64,000 bases of DNA from Pythium myriotylum (GCA_023091665.1 JALJCQ010000013.1:1550001-1614000); one strand, 5' to 3'; counted from the first letter of the stretch, positions 42,435 to 56,364 are shown. The notes: generated from the letters alone by a model not told the origin. Numbers and translations are program-made.

Positions 42435-43457
42435 GCCATGCCACATACCCCGCCCAAAATTCACACAAAAAATAACAAAAATAGACACAATACATTCACT
42501 ACCACAAATACAACCAACAACACACCACACACATACACGACAACGACACACACCACCTACACAAACACTACCACCAACCCCCACATACATACACTACAAA
42601 CAACAACTCCAAGACTGCTGTACCTACCTTCAAACATAAACAATCTCAAACACCACCGTCCACAGTCCTCAACCTGCGCCTTCTCCGCCACACCCATGGC
42701 TGGACCAACGAGCACTCACACCACACATCTTGACGACCTACTACTCATAATCTTGCCCACGACCGCCAACAATTGGTAGTGTGTCGACATCGGTTCTCAG
42801 GTTCTCAGCGTCACCATGCATCCACCTAGACACAACATGAACGGGGCGAAACGGAACAGAATGGACGCTTCGTCGCCCTCGTCTGTTGGAGACGCCCTGG
42901 ACAGTGCGTGATAGCAACTTACACAGCAGCGCCGTGAATACACCCACACCCACACACACCTTTAGTCTGTTGGGGAGGTTGAAGTCTGATCGACAGCGGA
43001 CAACAAGACGCCCATCTTGGCCTCTAGACTTTGATATCTACTGGACGCGGTCTAGGCTACAGCGCTAGACCGCGTCCAGTAGATATCAACAACGATGTGG
43101 CGTATGATCACTTCCCTTCCTGGGGAGTGCGAGCGACACAGACACAGACACAGACACAGACACGCGTAGATACTCACATGAGAGGTAGTTTGTTTGAGTC
43201 AACGCAAGCCAAAGTAGTGCTCCTACAGGGACTCGTTGCTCCCGACTCGGTGATACGGTGCGTGCAAAAGAGCCAAATCCATGAGCTATGCATGCATCAC
43301 AGTCAACGGGGCGAGGTGGCGAGGTGGCAAGACTGGAGAAAGGTGTTGGTTGGTGGGTACGAGGAGGGGTAAAAAGAAGAGGAATGCTCCCTGCCAGGAT
43401 CGAACTGGCGACCTTCAGATTATGAGACTGACGCTCTACCAACTGAGCCAAAGGAGC
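42435..43457 (-). repeat. Unit A2 (1023 bp)
   Basis: Marker variants: ATGATCACTT and GCGTCACC. Confidence 0.93.
43385..43457 (-). tRNA. tRNA-Met(CAU): tRNA-Met(CAT), A2
   Basis: Identical to A1; B2 abuts its 5' end. Confidence 0.95.
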
Positions 43458-44236
43458 GCACTTCGCAATTTGCTCGCTACCCCTCAAGTGACCAAGTCCA
43501 GAAGTGTCCAGTCCAAGCACCCAGCCCAGCTGCCAGCCCATCACCCCCGACCCTCTCCACACCCAGTCGCCATGACCAAGGGTGCTGCGAGAGCCAAGAC
43601 CAAGCGCAAGAAGCTTGGCATCGGGACGCTGCCGCCACCGCGCCGACCAGTCGGCATCCCATGCGTGCTTCCTTCGGCTTCATCGGGAGAGCCGACATTC
43701 ACCACATGGAGAGCGCGCGCCAGAGCTCGGCCACCCGGTCGACTCTAATATCAACCCACCGCTGATCAACCCACGCCGTGACCAACACTCACGGCACCCA
43801 GCCACCAACCTTCACTCACGAGACCGTTGGGTAACCAACACTCACCGACACCAACCTCAACCCAACCAGCACTCACCGACACCAACCTCAACCCAACCAG
43901 CATTCAAGCAACCCAGCATCAACCCAACCGGCATTCAGCCAACCCAGCTTCAACCCAACCAACACTCAACTCACCCAGCATCAACATACCAGCAAACCAG
44001 CAAATGAAGGTCAAGTTAACCCAGTACCCAGCTTCAACGACAACAGAACAACCACCTCAACAACCCAACGAACCATGACGCAAGGATTCATCCTCTCAGC
44101 ACAAACCGACCAGCCAACCACGAGACTCAACCGAACCTTAGCAACATAGAACCCGCACGGGATTAGCGAGCAGTTAGAAGTCAGTCGTAAATGCTAGTGC
44201 AGCAATACAGACGCCTTGAAACTGAGCCAAAGGAGC
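43458..44236 (+). mobile_element. Unit B2 (779 bp)
   Basis: First base after the target is G (GCACTTCGC). CTCAACTCACCCAGC variant. Confidence 0.85.
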
Positions 44237-45015
44237 TCACTTCGCAATTTGCTCGCTACCCCTCAAGTGACCAAGTCCAGAAGTGTCCAGTCCAAGCACC
44301 CAGCCCAGCTGCCAGCCCATCACCCCCGACCCTCTCCACACCCAGTCGCCATGACCAAGGGTGCTGCGAGAGCCAAGACCAAGCGCAAGAAGCTTGGCAT
44401 CGGGACGCTGCCGCCACCGCGCCGACCAGTCGGCATCCCATGCGTGCTTCCTTCGGCTTCATCGGGAGAGCCGACATTCACCACATGGAGAGCGCGCGCC
44501 AGAGCTCGGCCACCCGGTCGACTCTAATATCAACCCACCGCTGATCAACCCACGCCGTGACCAACACTCACGGCACCCAGCCACCAACCTTCACTCACGA
44601 GACCGTTGGGTAACCAACACTCACCGACACCAACCTCAACCCAACCAGCACTCACCGACACCAACCTCAACCCAACCAGCATTCAAGCAACCCAGCATCA
44701 ACCCAACCGGCATTCAGCCAACCCAGCTTCAACCCAACCAACACTCAACTCACCCAGCATCAACATACCAGCAAACCAGCAAATGAAGGTCAAGTTAACC
44801 CAGTACCCAGCTTCAACGACAACAGAACAACCACCTCAACAACCCAACGAACCATGACGCAAGGATTCATCCTCTCAGCACAAACCGACCAGCCAACCAC
44901 GAGACTCAACCGAACCTTAGCAACATAGAACCCGCACGGGATTAGCGAGCAGTTAGAAGTCAGTCGTAAATGCTAGTGCAGCAATACAGACGCCTTGAAA
45001 CTGAGCCAAAGGAGC
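44237..45015 (+). mobile_element. Unit B3 (779 bp)
   Basis: Directly follows B2; joined by the orphan 17-nt target. First base T. Confidence 0.85.
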
Positions 45016-45793
45016 TCACTTCGCAATTTGCTCGCTACCCCTCAAGTGACCAAGTCCAGAAGTGTCCAGTCCAAGCACCCAGCCCAGCTGCCAGCCCATC
45101 ACCCCCGACCCTCTCCACACCCAGTCGCCATGACCAAGGGTGCTGCGAGAGCCAAGACCAAGCGCAAGAAGCTTGGCATCGGGACGCTGCCGCCACCGCG
45201 CCGACCAGTCGGCATCCCATGCGTGCTTCCTTCGGCTTCATCGGGAGAGCCGACATTCACCACATGGAGAGCGCGCGCCAGAGCTCGGCCACCCGGTCGA
45301 CTCTAATATCAACCCACCGCTGATCAACCCACGCCGTGACCAACACTCACGGCACCCAGCCACCAACCTTCACTCACGAGACCGTTGGGTAACCAACACT
45401 CACCGACACCAACCTCAACCCAACCAGCACTCACCGACACCAACCTCAACCCAACCAGCATTCAAGCAACCCAGCATCAACCCAACCGGCATTCAGCCAA
45501 CCCAGCTTCAACCCAACCAACACTCAACTCACCCAGCATCAACATACCAGCAAACCACCAAATGAAGGTCAAGTTAACCCAGTACCCAGCTTCAACGACA
45601 ACAGAACAACCACCTCAACAACCCAACGAACCATGACGCAAGGATTCATCCTCTCAGCACAAACCGACCAGCCAACCACGAGACTAAACCGAACCTTAGC
45701 AACATAGAACCCGCACGGGATTAGCGAGCAGTTAGAAGTCAGTCGTAACGCTAGTGCAGCAATACAGACGCCTTGAAACTGAGCCAAAGGAGC
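45016..45793 (+). mobile_element. Unit B4 (778 bp)
   Basis: One base shorter at GTCGTAACGCTAG; has CAAACCACCAAATG and GAGACTAAACC variants. Confidence 0.85.
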
Positions 45794-46570
45794 TCACTTC
45801 GCAATTTGCTCGCTACCCCTCAAGTGACCAAGTCCAGAAGTGTCCAGACAAGACCACCCAGCTCAGCTGCCAGCCCATCCCCCGACCTTCTCCACACCCA
45901 GTCGCCATGACCAAGGGTGCTGCGAGAGCCAAGACCAAGCGCAAGAAGCTTGGCATCGGGACGCTGCCGCCACCGCGCCGACCAGTCGGCATCCCATGCG
46001 TGCTTCCTTCGGCTTCATCGGGAGAGCCGACATTCACCACATGGAGAGCGCGCGCCAGAGCTCGGCCACCCGGTCGACTCTAATATCAACCCACCGCTGA
46101 TCAACCCACGCCGTGACCAACACTCACGGCACCCAGCCACCAACCTTCACTCACGAGACCGTTGGGTAACCAACACTCACCGACACCAACCTCAACCCAA
46201 CCAGCACTCACCGACACCAACCTCAACCCAACCAGCATTCAAGCAACCCAGCATCAACCCAACCGGCATTCAGCCAACCCAGCTTCAACCCAACCAACAC
46301 TCAACTCACCCAGCATCAACATACCAGCAAACCACCAAATGAAGGTCAAGTTAACCCAGTACCCAGCTTCAACGACAACAGAACAACCACCTCAACAACC
46401 CAACGAACCATGACGCAAGGATTCATCCTCTCAGCACAAACCGACCAGCCAACCACGAGACTAAACCGAACCTTAGCAACATAGAACCCGCACGGGATTA
46501 GCGAGCAGTTAGAAGTCAGTCGTAACGCTAGTGCAGCAATACAGACGCCTTGAAACTGAGCCAAAGGAGC
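45794..46570 (+). mobile_element. Unit B5 (777 bp)
   Basis: Variant sublineage with GTCCAGACAAGACCACC in the leader; near-identical to B6 at the 5' end. Confidence 0.85.
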
Positions 46571-47348
46571 TCACTTCGCAATTTGCTCGCTACCCCTCAA
46601 GTGACCAAGTCCAGAAGTGTCCAGACAAGACCACCCAGCTCAGCTGCCAGCCCATCCCCCGACCTTCTCCACACCCAGTCGCCATGACCAAGGGTGCTGC
46701 GAGAGCCAAGACCAAGCGCAAGAAGCTTGGCATCGGGACGCTGCCGCCACCGCGCCGACCAGTCGGCATCCCATGCGTGCTTCCTTCGGCTTCATCGGGA
46801 GAGCCGACATTCACCACATGGAGAGCGCGCGCCAGAGCTCGGCCACCCGGTCGACTCTAATATCAACCCACCGCTGATCAACCCACGCCGTGACCAACAC
46901 TCACGGCACCCAGCCACCAACCTTCACTCACGAGACCGTTGGGTAACCAACACTCACCGACACCAACCTCAACCCAACCAGCACTCACCGACACCAACCT
47001 CAACCCAACCAGCATTCAAGCAACCCAGCATCAACCCAACCGGCATTCAGCCAACCCAGCTTCAACCCAACCAACACTCAAGCAACCCAGCATCAACATA
47101 CCAGCAAACCAGCAAATGAAGGTCAAGTTAACCCAGTACCCAGCTTCAACGACAACAGAACAACCACCTCAACAACCCAACGAACCATGACGCAAGGATT
47201 CATCCTCTCAGCACAAACCGACCAGCCAACCACGAGACTCAACCGAACCTTAGCAACATAGAACCCGCACGGGATTAGCGAGCAGTTAGAAGTCAGTCGT
47301 AAATGCTAGTGCAGCAATACAGACGCCTTGAAACTGAGCCAAAGGAGC
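46571..47348 (+). mobile_element. Unit B6 (778 bp)
   Basis: Leader as B5, 3' half with the CTCAAGCAACCCAGC variant, so it looks recombinant between B sublineages. Confidence 0.85.
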
Positions 47349-48371
47349 GCCATGCCACATACCCCGCCCAAAATTCACACAAAAAATAACAAAAATAGAC
47401 ACAATACATTCACTACCACAAATACAACCAACAACACACCACACACATACACGACAACGACACACACCACCTACACAAACACTACCACCAACCCCCACAT
47501 ACATACACTACAAACAACAACTCCAAGACTGCTGTACCTACCTTCAAACATAAACAATCTCAAACACCACCGTCCACAGTCCTCAACCTGCGCCTTCTCC
47601 GCCACACCCATGGCTGGACCAACGAGCACTCACACCACACATCTTGACGACCTACTACTCATAATCTTGCCCACGACCGCCAACAATTGGTAGTGTGTCG
47701 ACATCGGTTCTCAGGTTCTCAGCGTCACCATGCATCCACCTAGACACAACATGAACGGGGCGAAACGGAACAGAATGGACGCTTCGTCGCCCTCGTCTGT
47801 TGGAGACGCCCTGGACAGTGCGTGATAGCAACTTACACAGCAGCGCCGTGAATACACCCACACCCACACACACCTTTAGTCTGTTGGGGAGGTTGAAGTC
47901 TGATCGACAGCGGACAACAAGACGCCCATCTTGGCCTCTAGACTTTGATATCTACTGGACGCGGTCTAGGCTACAGCGCTAGACCGCGTCCAGTAGATAT
48001 CAACAACGATGTGGCGTATGACCACTTCCCTTCCTGGGGAGTGCGAGCGACACAGACACAGACACAGACACAAACACGCGTAGATACTCACATGAGAGGT
48101 AGTTTGTTTGAGTCAACGCAAGCCAAAGTAGTGCTCCTACAGGGACTCGTTGCTCCCGACTCGGTGATACGGTGCGTGCAAAAGAGCCAAATCCATGAGC
48201 TATGCATGCATCACAGTCAACGGGGCGAGGTGGCGAGGTGGCAAGACTGGAGAAAGGTGTTGGTTGGTGGGTACGAGGAGGGGTAAAAAGAAGAGGAATG
48301 CTCCCTGCCAGGATCGAACTGGCGACCTTCAGATTATGAGACTGACGCTCTACCAACTGAGCCAAAGGAGC
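47349..48371 (-). repeat. Unit A3 (1023 bp)
   Basis: Marker variant CACAAACACGCG in the CAGACA tract. Confidence 0.93.
48299..48371 (-). tRNA. tRNA-Met(CAU): tRNA-Met(CAT), A3
   Basis: Intact; identical to A1. Confidence 0.95.
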
Positions 48372-49150
48372 ACACTTCGCAATTTGCTCGCTACCCCTCA
48401 AGTGACCAAGTCCAGAAGTGTCCAGTCCAAGCACCCAGCCCAGCTGCCAGCCCATCACCCCCGACCCTCTCCACACCCAGTCGCCATGACCAAGGGTGCT
48501 GCGAGAGCCAAGACCAAGCGCAAGAAGCTTGGCATCGGGACGCTGCCGCCACCGCGCCGACCAGTCGGCATCCCATGCGTGCTTCCTTCGGCTTCATCGG
48601 GAGAGCCGACATTCACCACATGGAGAGCGCGCGCCAGAGCTCGGCCACCCGGTCGACTCTAATATCAACCCACCGCTGATCAACCCACGCCGTGACCAAC
48701 ACTCACGGCACCCAGCCACCAACCTTCACTCACGAGACCGTTGGGTAACCAACACTCACCGACACCAACCTCAACCCAACCAGCACTCACCGACACCAAC
48801 CTCAACCCAACCAGCATTCAAGCAACCCAGCATCAACCCAACCGGCATTCAGCCAACCCAGCTTCAACCCAACCAACACTCAAGCAACCCAGCATCAACA
48901 TACCAGCAAACCACCAAATGAAGGTCAAGTTAACCCAGTACCCAGCTTCAACGACAACAGAACAACCACCTCAACAACCCAACGAACCATGACGCAAGGA
49001 TTCATCCTCTCAGCACAAACCGACCAGCCAACCACGAGACTCAACCGAACCTTAGCAACATAAAACCCGCACGGGATTAGCGAGCAGTTAGAAGTCAGTC
49101 GTAAATGCTAGTGCAGCAATACAGACGCCTTGAAACTGAGCCAAAGGAGC
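48372..49150 (+). mobile_element. Unit B7 (779 bp)
   Basis: First base A (ACACTTCGC). CTCAAGCAACCC and CAAACCACC variants. Confidence 0.85.
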
Positions 49151-49929
49151 ACACTTCGCAATTTGCTCGCTACCCCTCAAGTGACCAAGTCCAGAAGTGT
49201 CCAGTCCAAGCACCCAGCCCAGCTGCCAGCCCATCACCCCCGACCCTCTCCACACCCAGTCGCCATGACCAAGGGTGCTGCGAGAGCCAAGACCAAGCGC
49301 AAGAAGCTTGGCATCGGGACGCTGCCGCCACCGCGCCGACCAGTCGGCATCCCATGCGTGCTTCCTTCGGCTTCATCGGGAGAGCCGACATTCACCACAT
49401 GGAGAGCGCGCGCCAGAGCTCGGCCACCCGGTCGACTCTAATATCAACCCACCGCTGATCAACCCACGCCGTGACCAACACTCACGGCACCCAGCCACCA
49501 ACCTTCACTCACGAGACCGTTGGGTAACCAACACTCACCGACACCAACCTCAACCCAACCAGCACTCACCGACACCAACCTCAACCCAACCAGCATTCAA
49601 GCAACCCAGCATCAACCCAACCGGCATTCAGCCAACCCAGCTTCAACCCAACCAACACTCAACTCACCCAGCATCAACATACCAGCAAACCAGCAAATGA
49701 AGGTCAAGTTAACCCAGTACCCAGCTTCAACGACAACAGAACAACCACCTCAACAACCCAACGAACCATGACGCAAGGATTCATCCTCTCAGCACAAACC
49801 GACCAGCCAACCACGAGACTCAACCGAACCTTAGCAACATAGAACCCGCACGGGATTAGCGAGCAGTTAGAAGTCAGTCGTAAATGCTAGTGCAGCAATA
49901 CAGACGCCTTGAAACTGAGCCAAAGGAGC
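49151..49929 (+). mobile_element. Unit B8 (779 bp)
   Basis: First base A; CTCAACTCACCC variant; starts the first 4633-bp block. Confidence 0.85.
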
Positions 49930-50708
49930 TCACTTCGCAATTTGCTCGCTACCCCTCAAGTGACCAAGTCCAGAAGTGTCCAGTCCAAGCACCCAGCCCA
50001 GCTGCCAGCCCATCACCCCCGACCCTCTCCACACCCAGTCGCCATGACCAAGGGTGCTGCGAGAGCCAAGACCAAGCGCAAGAAGCTTGGCATCGGGACG
50101 CTGCCGCCACCGCGCCGACCAGTCGGCATCCCATGCGTGCTTCCTTCGGCTTCATCGGGAGAGCCGACATTCACCACATGGAGAGCGCGCGCCAGAGCTC
50201 GGCCACCCGGTCGACTCTAATATCAACCCACCGCTGATCAACCCACGCCGTGACCAACACTCACGGCACCCAGCCACCAACCTTCACTCACGAGACCGTT
50301 GGGTAACCAACACTCACCGACACCAACCTCAACCCAACCAGCACTCACCGACACCAACCTCAACCCAACCAGCATTCAAGCAACCCAGCATCAACCCAAC
50401 CGGCATTCAGCCAACCCAGCTTCAACCCAACCAACACTCAAGCAACCCAGCATCAACATACCAGCAAACCACCAAATGAAGGTCAAGTTAACCCAGTACC
50501 CAGCTTCAACGACAACAGAACAACCACCTCAACAACCCAACGAACCATGACGCAAGGATTCATCCTCTCAGCACAAACCGACCAGCCAACCACGAGACTC
50601 AACCGAACCTTAGCAACATAGAACCCGCACGGGATTAGCGAGCAGTTAGAAGTCAGTCGTAAATGCTAGTGCAGCAATACAGACGCCTTGAAACTGAGCC
50701 AAAGGAGC
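49930..50708 (+). mobile_element. Unit B9 (779 bp)
   Basis: First base T; CTCAAGCAACCC and CAAACCACC variants. Confidence 0.85.
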
Positions 50709-51731
50709 GCCATGCCACATACCCCGCCCAAAATTCACACAAAAAATAACAAAAATAGACACAATACATTCACTACCACAAATACAACCAACAACACACC
50801 ACACACATACACGACAACGACACACACCACCTACACAAACACTACCACCAACCCCCACATACATACACTACAAACAACAACTCCAAGACTGCTGTACCTA
50901 CCTTCAAACATAAACAATCTCAAACACCACCGTCCACAGTCCTCAACCTGCGCCTTCTCCGCCACACCCATGGCTGGACCAACGAGCACTCACACCACAC
51001 ATCTTGACGACCTACTACTCATAATCTTGCCCACGACCGCCAACAATTGGTAGTGTGTCGACATCGGTTCTCAGGTTCTCAGCGTCACCATGCATCCACC
51101 TAGACACAACATGAACGGGGCGAAACGGAACAGAATGGACGCTTCGTCGCCCTCGTCTGTTGGAGACGCCCTGGACAGTGCGTGATAGCAACTTACACAG
51201 CAGCGCCGTGAATACACCCACACCCACACACACCTTTAGTCTGTTGGGGAGGTTGAAGTCTGATCGACAGCGGACAACAAGACGCCCATCTTGGCCTCTA
51301 GACTTTGATATCTACTGGACGCGGTCTAGGCTACAGCGCTAGACCGCGTCCAGTAGATATCAACAACGATGTGGCGTATGATCACTTCCCTTCCTGGGGA
51401 GTGCGAGCGACACAGACACAGACACAGACACAGACACGCGTAGATACTCACATGAGAGGTAGTTTGTTTGAGTCAACGCAAGCCAAAGTAGTGCTCCTAC
51501 AGGGACTCGTTGCTCCCGACTCGGTGATACGGTGCGTGCAAAAGAGCCAAATCCATGAGCTATGCATGCATCACAGTCAACGGGGCGAGGTGGCGAGGTG
51601 GCAAGACTGGAGAAAGGTGTTGGTTGGTGGGTACGAGGAGGGGTAAAAAGAAGAGGAATGCTCCCTGCCAGGATCGAACTGGCGACCTTCAGATTATGAG
51701 ACTGACGCTCTACCAACTGAGCCAAAGGAGC
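50709..51731 (-). repeat. Unit A4 (1023 bp)
   Basis: Marker ATGATCACTT. Confidence 0.93.
51659..51731 (-). tRNA. tRNA-Met(CAU): tRNA-Met(CAT), A4
   Basis: Intact; followed directly by unit A5. Confidence 0.95.
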
Positions 51732-52754
51732 GCCATGCCACATACCCCGCCCAAAATTCACACAAAAAATAACAAAAATAGACACAATACATTCACTACC
51801 ACAAATACAACCAACAACACACCACACACATACACGACAACGACACACACCACCTACACAAACACTACCACCAACCCCCACATACATACACTACAAACAA
51901 CAACTCCAAGACTGCTGTACCTACCTTCAAACATAAACAATCTCAAACACCACCGTCCACAGTCCTCAACCTGCGCCTTCTCCGCCACACCCATGGCTGG
52001 ACCAACGAGCACTCACACCACACATCTTGACGACCTACTACTCATAATCTTGCCCACGACCGCCAACAATTGGTAGTGTGTCGACATCGGTTCTCAGGTT
52101 CTCAGCGACACCATGCATCCACCTAGACACAACATGAACGGGGCGAAACGGAACAGAATGGACGCTTCGTCGCCCTCGTCTGTTGGAGACGCCCTGGACA
52201 GTGCGTGATAGCAACTTACACAGCAGCGCCGTGAATACACCCACACCCACACACACCTTTAGTCTGTTGGGGAGGTTGAAGTCTGATCGACAGCGGACAA
52301 CAAGACGCCCATCTTGGCCTCTAGACTTTGATATCTACTGGACGCGGTCTAGGCTACAGCGCTAGACCGCGTCCAGTAGATATCAACAACGATGTGGCGT
52401 ATGACCACTTCCCTTCCTGGGGAGTGCGAGCGACACAGACACAGACACAGACACAGACACGCGTAGATACTCACATGAGAGGTAGTTTGTTTGAGTCAAC
52501 GCAAGCCAAAGTAGTGCTCCTACAGGGACTCGTTGCTCCCGACTCGGTGATACGGTGCGTGCAAAAGAGCCAAATCCATGAGCTATGCATGCATCACAGT
52601 CAACGGGGCGAGGTGGCGAGGTGGCAAGACTGGAGAAAGGTGTTGGTTGGTGGGTACGAGGAGGGGTAAAAAGAAGAGGAATGCTCCCTGCCAGGATCGA
52701 ACTGGCGACCTTCAGATTATGAGACTGACGCTCTACCAACTGAGCCAAAGGAGC
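51732..52754 (-). repeat. Unit A5 (1023 bp)
   Basis: Marker GCGACACC. Confidence 0.93.
52682..52754 (-). tRNA. tRNA-Met(CAU): tRNA-Met(CAT), A5
   Basis: Intact. Confidence 0.95.
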
Positions 52755-53783
52755 GCCATGCCACATACCCCGCCCAAAATTCACACAAAAAATAACAAAA
52801 ATAGACACAATACATTCACTACCACAAATACAACCAACAACACACCACACACATACACGACAACGACACACACCACCTACACAAACACTACCACCAACCC
52901 CCACATACATACACTACAAACAACAACTCCAAGACTGCTGTACCTACCTTCAAACATAAACAATCTCAAACACCACCGTCCACAGTCCTCAACCTGCGCC
53001 TTCTCCGCCACACCCATGGCTGGACCAACGAGCACTCACACCACACATCTTGACGACCTACTACTCATAATCTTGCCCACGACCGCCAACAATTGGTAGT
53101 GTGTCGACATCGGTTCTCAGGTTCTCAGCGTCACCATGCATCCACCTAGACACAACATGAACGGGGCGAAACGGAACAGAATGGACGCTTCGTCGCCCTC
53201 GTCTGTTGGAGACGCCCTGGACAGTGCGTGATAGCAACTTACACAGCAGCGCCGTGAATACACCCACACCCACACACACCTTTAGTCTGTTGGGGAGGTT
53301 GAAGTCTGATCGACAGCGGACAACAAGACGCCCATCTTGGCCTCTAGACTTTGATATCTACTGGACGCGGTCTAGGCTACAGCGCTAGACCGCGTCCAGT
53401 AGATATCAACAACGATGTGGCGTATGACCACTTCCCTTCCTGGGGAGTGCGAGCGACACAGACACAGACACAGACACAGACACAGACACGCGTAGATACT
53501 CACATGAGAGGTAGTTTGTTTGAGTCAACGCAAGCCAAAGTAGTGCTCCTACAGGGACTCGTTGCTCCCGACTCGGTGATACGGTGCGTGCAAAAGAGCC
53601 AAATCCATGAGCTATGCATGCATCACAGTCAACGGGGCGAGGTGGCGAGGTGGCAAGACTGGAGAAAGGTGTTGGTTGGTGGGTACGAGGAGGGGTAAAA
53701 AGAAGAGGAATGCTCCCTGCCAGGATCGAACTGGCGACCTTCAGATTATGAGACTGACGCTCTACCAACTGAGCCAAAGGAGC
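52755..53783 (-). repeat. Unit A6 (1029 bp)
   Basis: One extra CAGACA hexamer. Confidence 0.93.
53711..53783 (-). tRNA. tRNA-Met(CAU): tRNA-Met(CAT), A6
   Basis: Intact. Confidence 0.95.
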
Positions 53784-54562
53784 ACACTTCGCAATTTGCT
53801 CGCTACCCCTCAAGTGACCAAGTCCAGAAGTGTCCAGTCCAAGCACCCAGCCCAGCTGCCAGCCCATCACCCCCGACCCTCTCCACACCCAGTCGCCATG
53901 ACCAAGGGTGCTGCGAGAGCCAAGACCAAGCGCAAGAAGCTTGGCATCGGGACGCTGCCGCCACCGCGCCGACCAGTCGGCATCCCATGCGTGCTTCCTT
54001 CGGCTTCATCGGGAGAGCCGACATTCACCACATGGAGAGCGCGCGCCAGAGCTCGGCCACCCGGTCGACTCTAATATCAACCCACCGCTGATCAACCCAC
54101 GCCGTGACCAACACTCACGGCACCCAGCCACCAACCTTCACTCACGAGACCGTTGGGTAACCAACACTCACCGACACCAACCTCAACCCAACCAGCACTC
54201 ACCGACACCAACCTCAACCCAACCAGCATTCAAGCAACCCAGCATCAACCCAACCGGCATTCAGCCAACCCAGCTTCAACCCAACCAACACTCAACTCAC
54301 CCAGCATCAACATACCAGCAAACCAGCAAATGAAGGTCAAGTTAACCCAGTACCCAGCTTCAACGACAACAGAACAACCACCTCAACAACCCAACGAACC
54401 ATGACGCAAGGATTCATCCTCTCAGCACAAACCGACCAGCCAACCACGAGACTCAACCGAACCTTAGCAACATAGAACCCGCACGGGATTAGCGAGCAGT
54501 TAGAAGTCAGTCGTAAATGCTAGTGCAGCAATACAGACGCCTTGAAACTGAGCCAAAGGAGC
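53784..54562 (+). mobile_element. Unit B10 (779 bp)
   Basis: Same variants as B8 (first base A, CTCAACTCACCC); starts the second 4633-bp block. Confidence 0.85.
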
Positions 54563-55341
54563 TCACTTCGCAATTTGCTCGCTACCCCTCAAGTGACCAA
54601 GTCCAGAAGTGTCCAGTCCAAGCACCCAGCCCAGCTGCCAGCCCATCACCCCCGACCCTCTCCACACCCAGTCGCCATGACCAAGGGTGCTGCGAGAGCC
54701 AAGACCAAGCGCAAGAAGCTTGGCATCGGGACGCTGCCGCCACCGCGCCGACCAGTCGGCATCCCATGCGTGCTTCCTTCGGCTTCATCGGGAGAGCCGA
54801 CATTCACCACATGGAGAGCGCGCGCCAGAGCTCGGCCACCCGGTCGACTCTAATATCAACCCACCGCTGATCAACCCACGCCGTGACCAACACTCACGGC
54901 ACCCAGCCACCAACCTTCACTCACGAGACCGTTGGGTAACCAACACTCACCGACACCAACCTCAACCCAACCAGCACTCACCGACACCAACCTCAACCCA
55001 ACCAGCATTCAAGCAACCCAGCATCAACCCAACCGGCATTCAGCCAACCCAGCTTCAACCCAACCAACACTCAAGCAACCCAGCATCAACATACCAGCAA
55101 ACCACCAAATGAAGGTCAAGTTAACCCAGTACCCAGCTTCAACGACAACAGAACAACCACCTCAACAACCCAACGAACCATGACGCAAGGATTCATCCTC
55201 TCAGCACAAACCGACCAGCCAACCACGAGACTCAACCGAACCTTAGCAACATAGAACCCGCACGGGATTAGCGAGCAGTTAGAAGTCAGTCGTAAATGCT
55301 AGTGCAGCAATACAGACGCCTTGAAACTGAGCCAAAGGAGC
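54563..55341 (+). mobile_element. Unit B11 (779 bp)
   Basis: Same variants as B9. Confidence 0.85.
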
Positions 55342-56364
55342 GCCATGCCACATACCCCGCCCAAAATTCACACAAAAAATAACAAAAATAGACACAATAC
55401 ATTCACTACCACAAATACAACCAACAACACACCACACACATACACGACAACGACACACACCACCTACACAAACACTACCACCAACCCCCACATACATACA
55501 CTACAAACAACAACTCCAAGACTGCTGTACCTACCTTCAAACATAAACAATCTCAAACACCACCGTCCACAGTCCTCAACCTGCGCCTTCTCCGCCACAC
55601 CCATGGCTGGACCAACGAGCACTCACACCACACATCTTGACGACCTACTACTCATAATCTTGCCCACGACCGCCAACAATTGGTAGTGTGTCGACATCGG
55701 TTCTCAGGTTCTCAGCGTCACCATGCATCCACCTAGACACAACATGAACGGGGCGAAACGGAACAGAATGGACGCTTCGTCGCCCTCGTCTGTTGGAGAC
55801 GCCCTGGACAGTGCGTGATAGCAACTTACACAGCAGCGCCGTGAATACACCCACACCCACACACACCTTTAGTCTGTTGGGGAGGTTGAAGTCTGATCGA
55901 CAGCGGACAACAAGACGCCCATCTTGGCCTCTAGACTTTGATATCTACTGGACGCGGTCTAGGCTACAGCGCTAGACCGCGTCCAGTAGATATCAACAAC
56001 GATGTGGCGTATGATCACTTCCCTTCCTGGGGAGTGCGAGCGACACAGACACAGACACAGACACAGACACGCGTAGATACTCACATGAGAGGTAGTTTGT
56101 TTGAGTCAACGCAAGCCAAAGTAGTGCTCCTACAGGGACTCGTTGCTCCCGACTCGGTGATACGGTGCGTGCAAAAGAGCCAAATCCATGAGCTATGCAT
56201 GCATCACAGTCAACGGGGCGAGGTGGCGAGGTGGCAAGACTGGAGAAAGGTGTTGGTTGGTGGGTACGAGGAGGGGTAAAAAGAAGAGGAATGCTCCCTG
56301 CCAGGATCGAACTGGCGACCTTCAGATTATGAGACTGACGCTCTACCAACTGAGCCAAAGGAGC
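55342..56364 (-). repeat. Unit A7 (1023 bp)
   Basis: Same marker as A4 (ATGATCACTT). Confidence 0.93.
56292..56364 (-). tRNA. tRNA-Met(CAU): tRNA-Met(CAT), A7
   Basis: Intact. Confidence 0.95.

Noticed and set aside
51360..51887. Frames of 158-186 codons on both strands in A units, and 141-codon frames in B units
   Set aside because: They run through AC-rich low complexity, the tRNA gene and minisatellite; repeated presence only reflects unit duplication.
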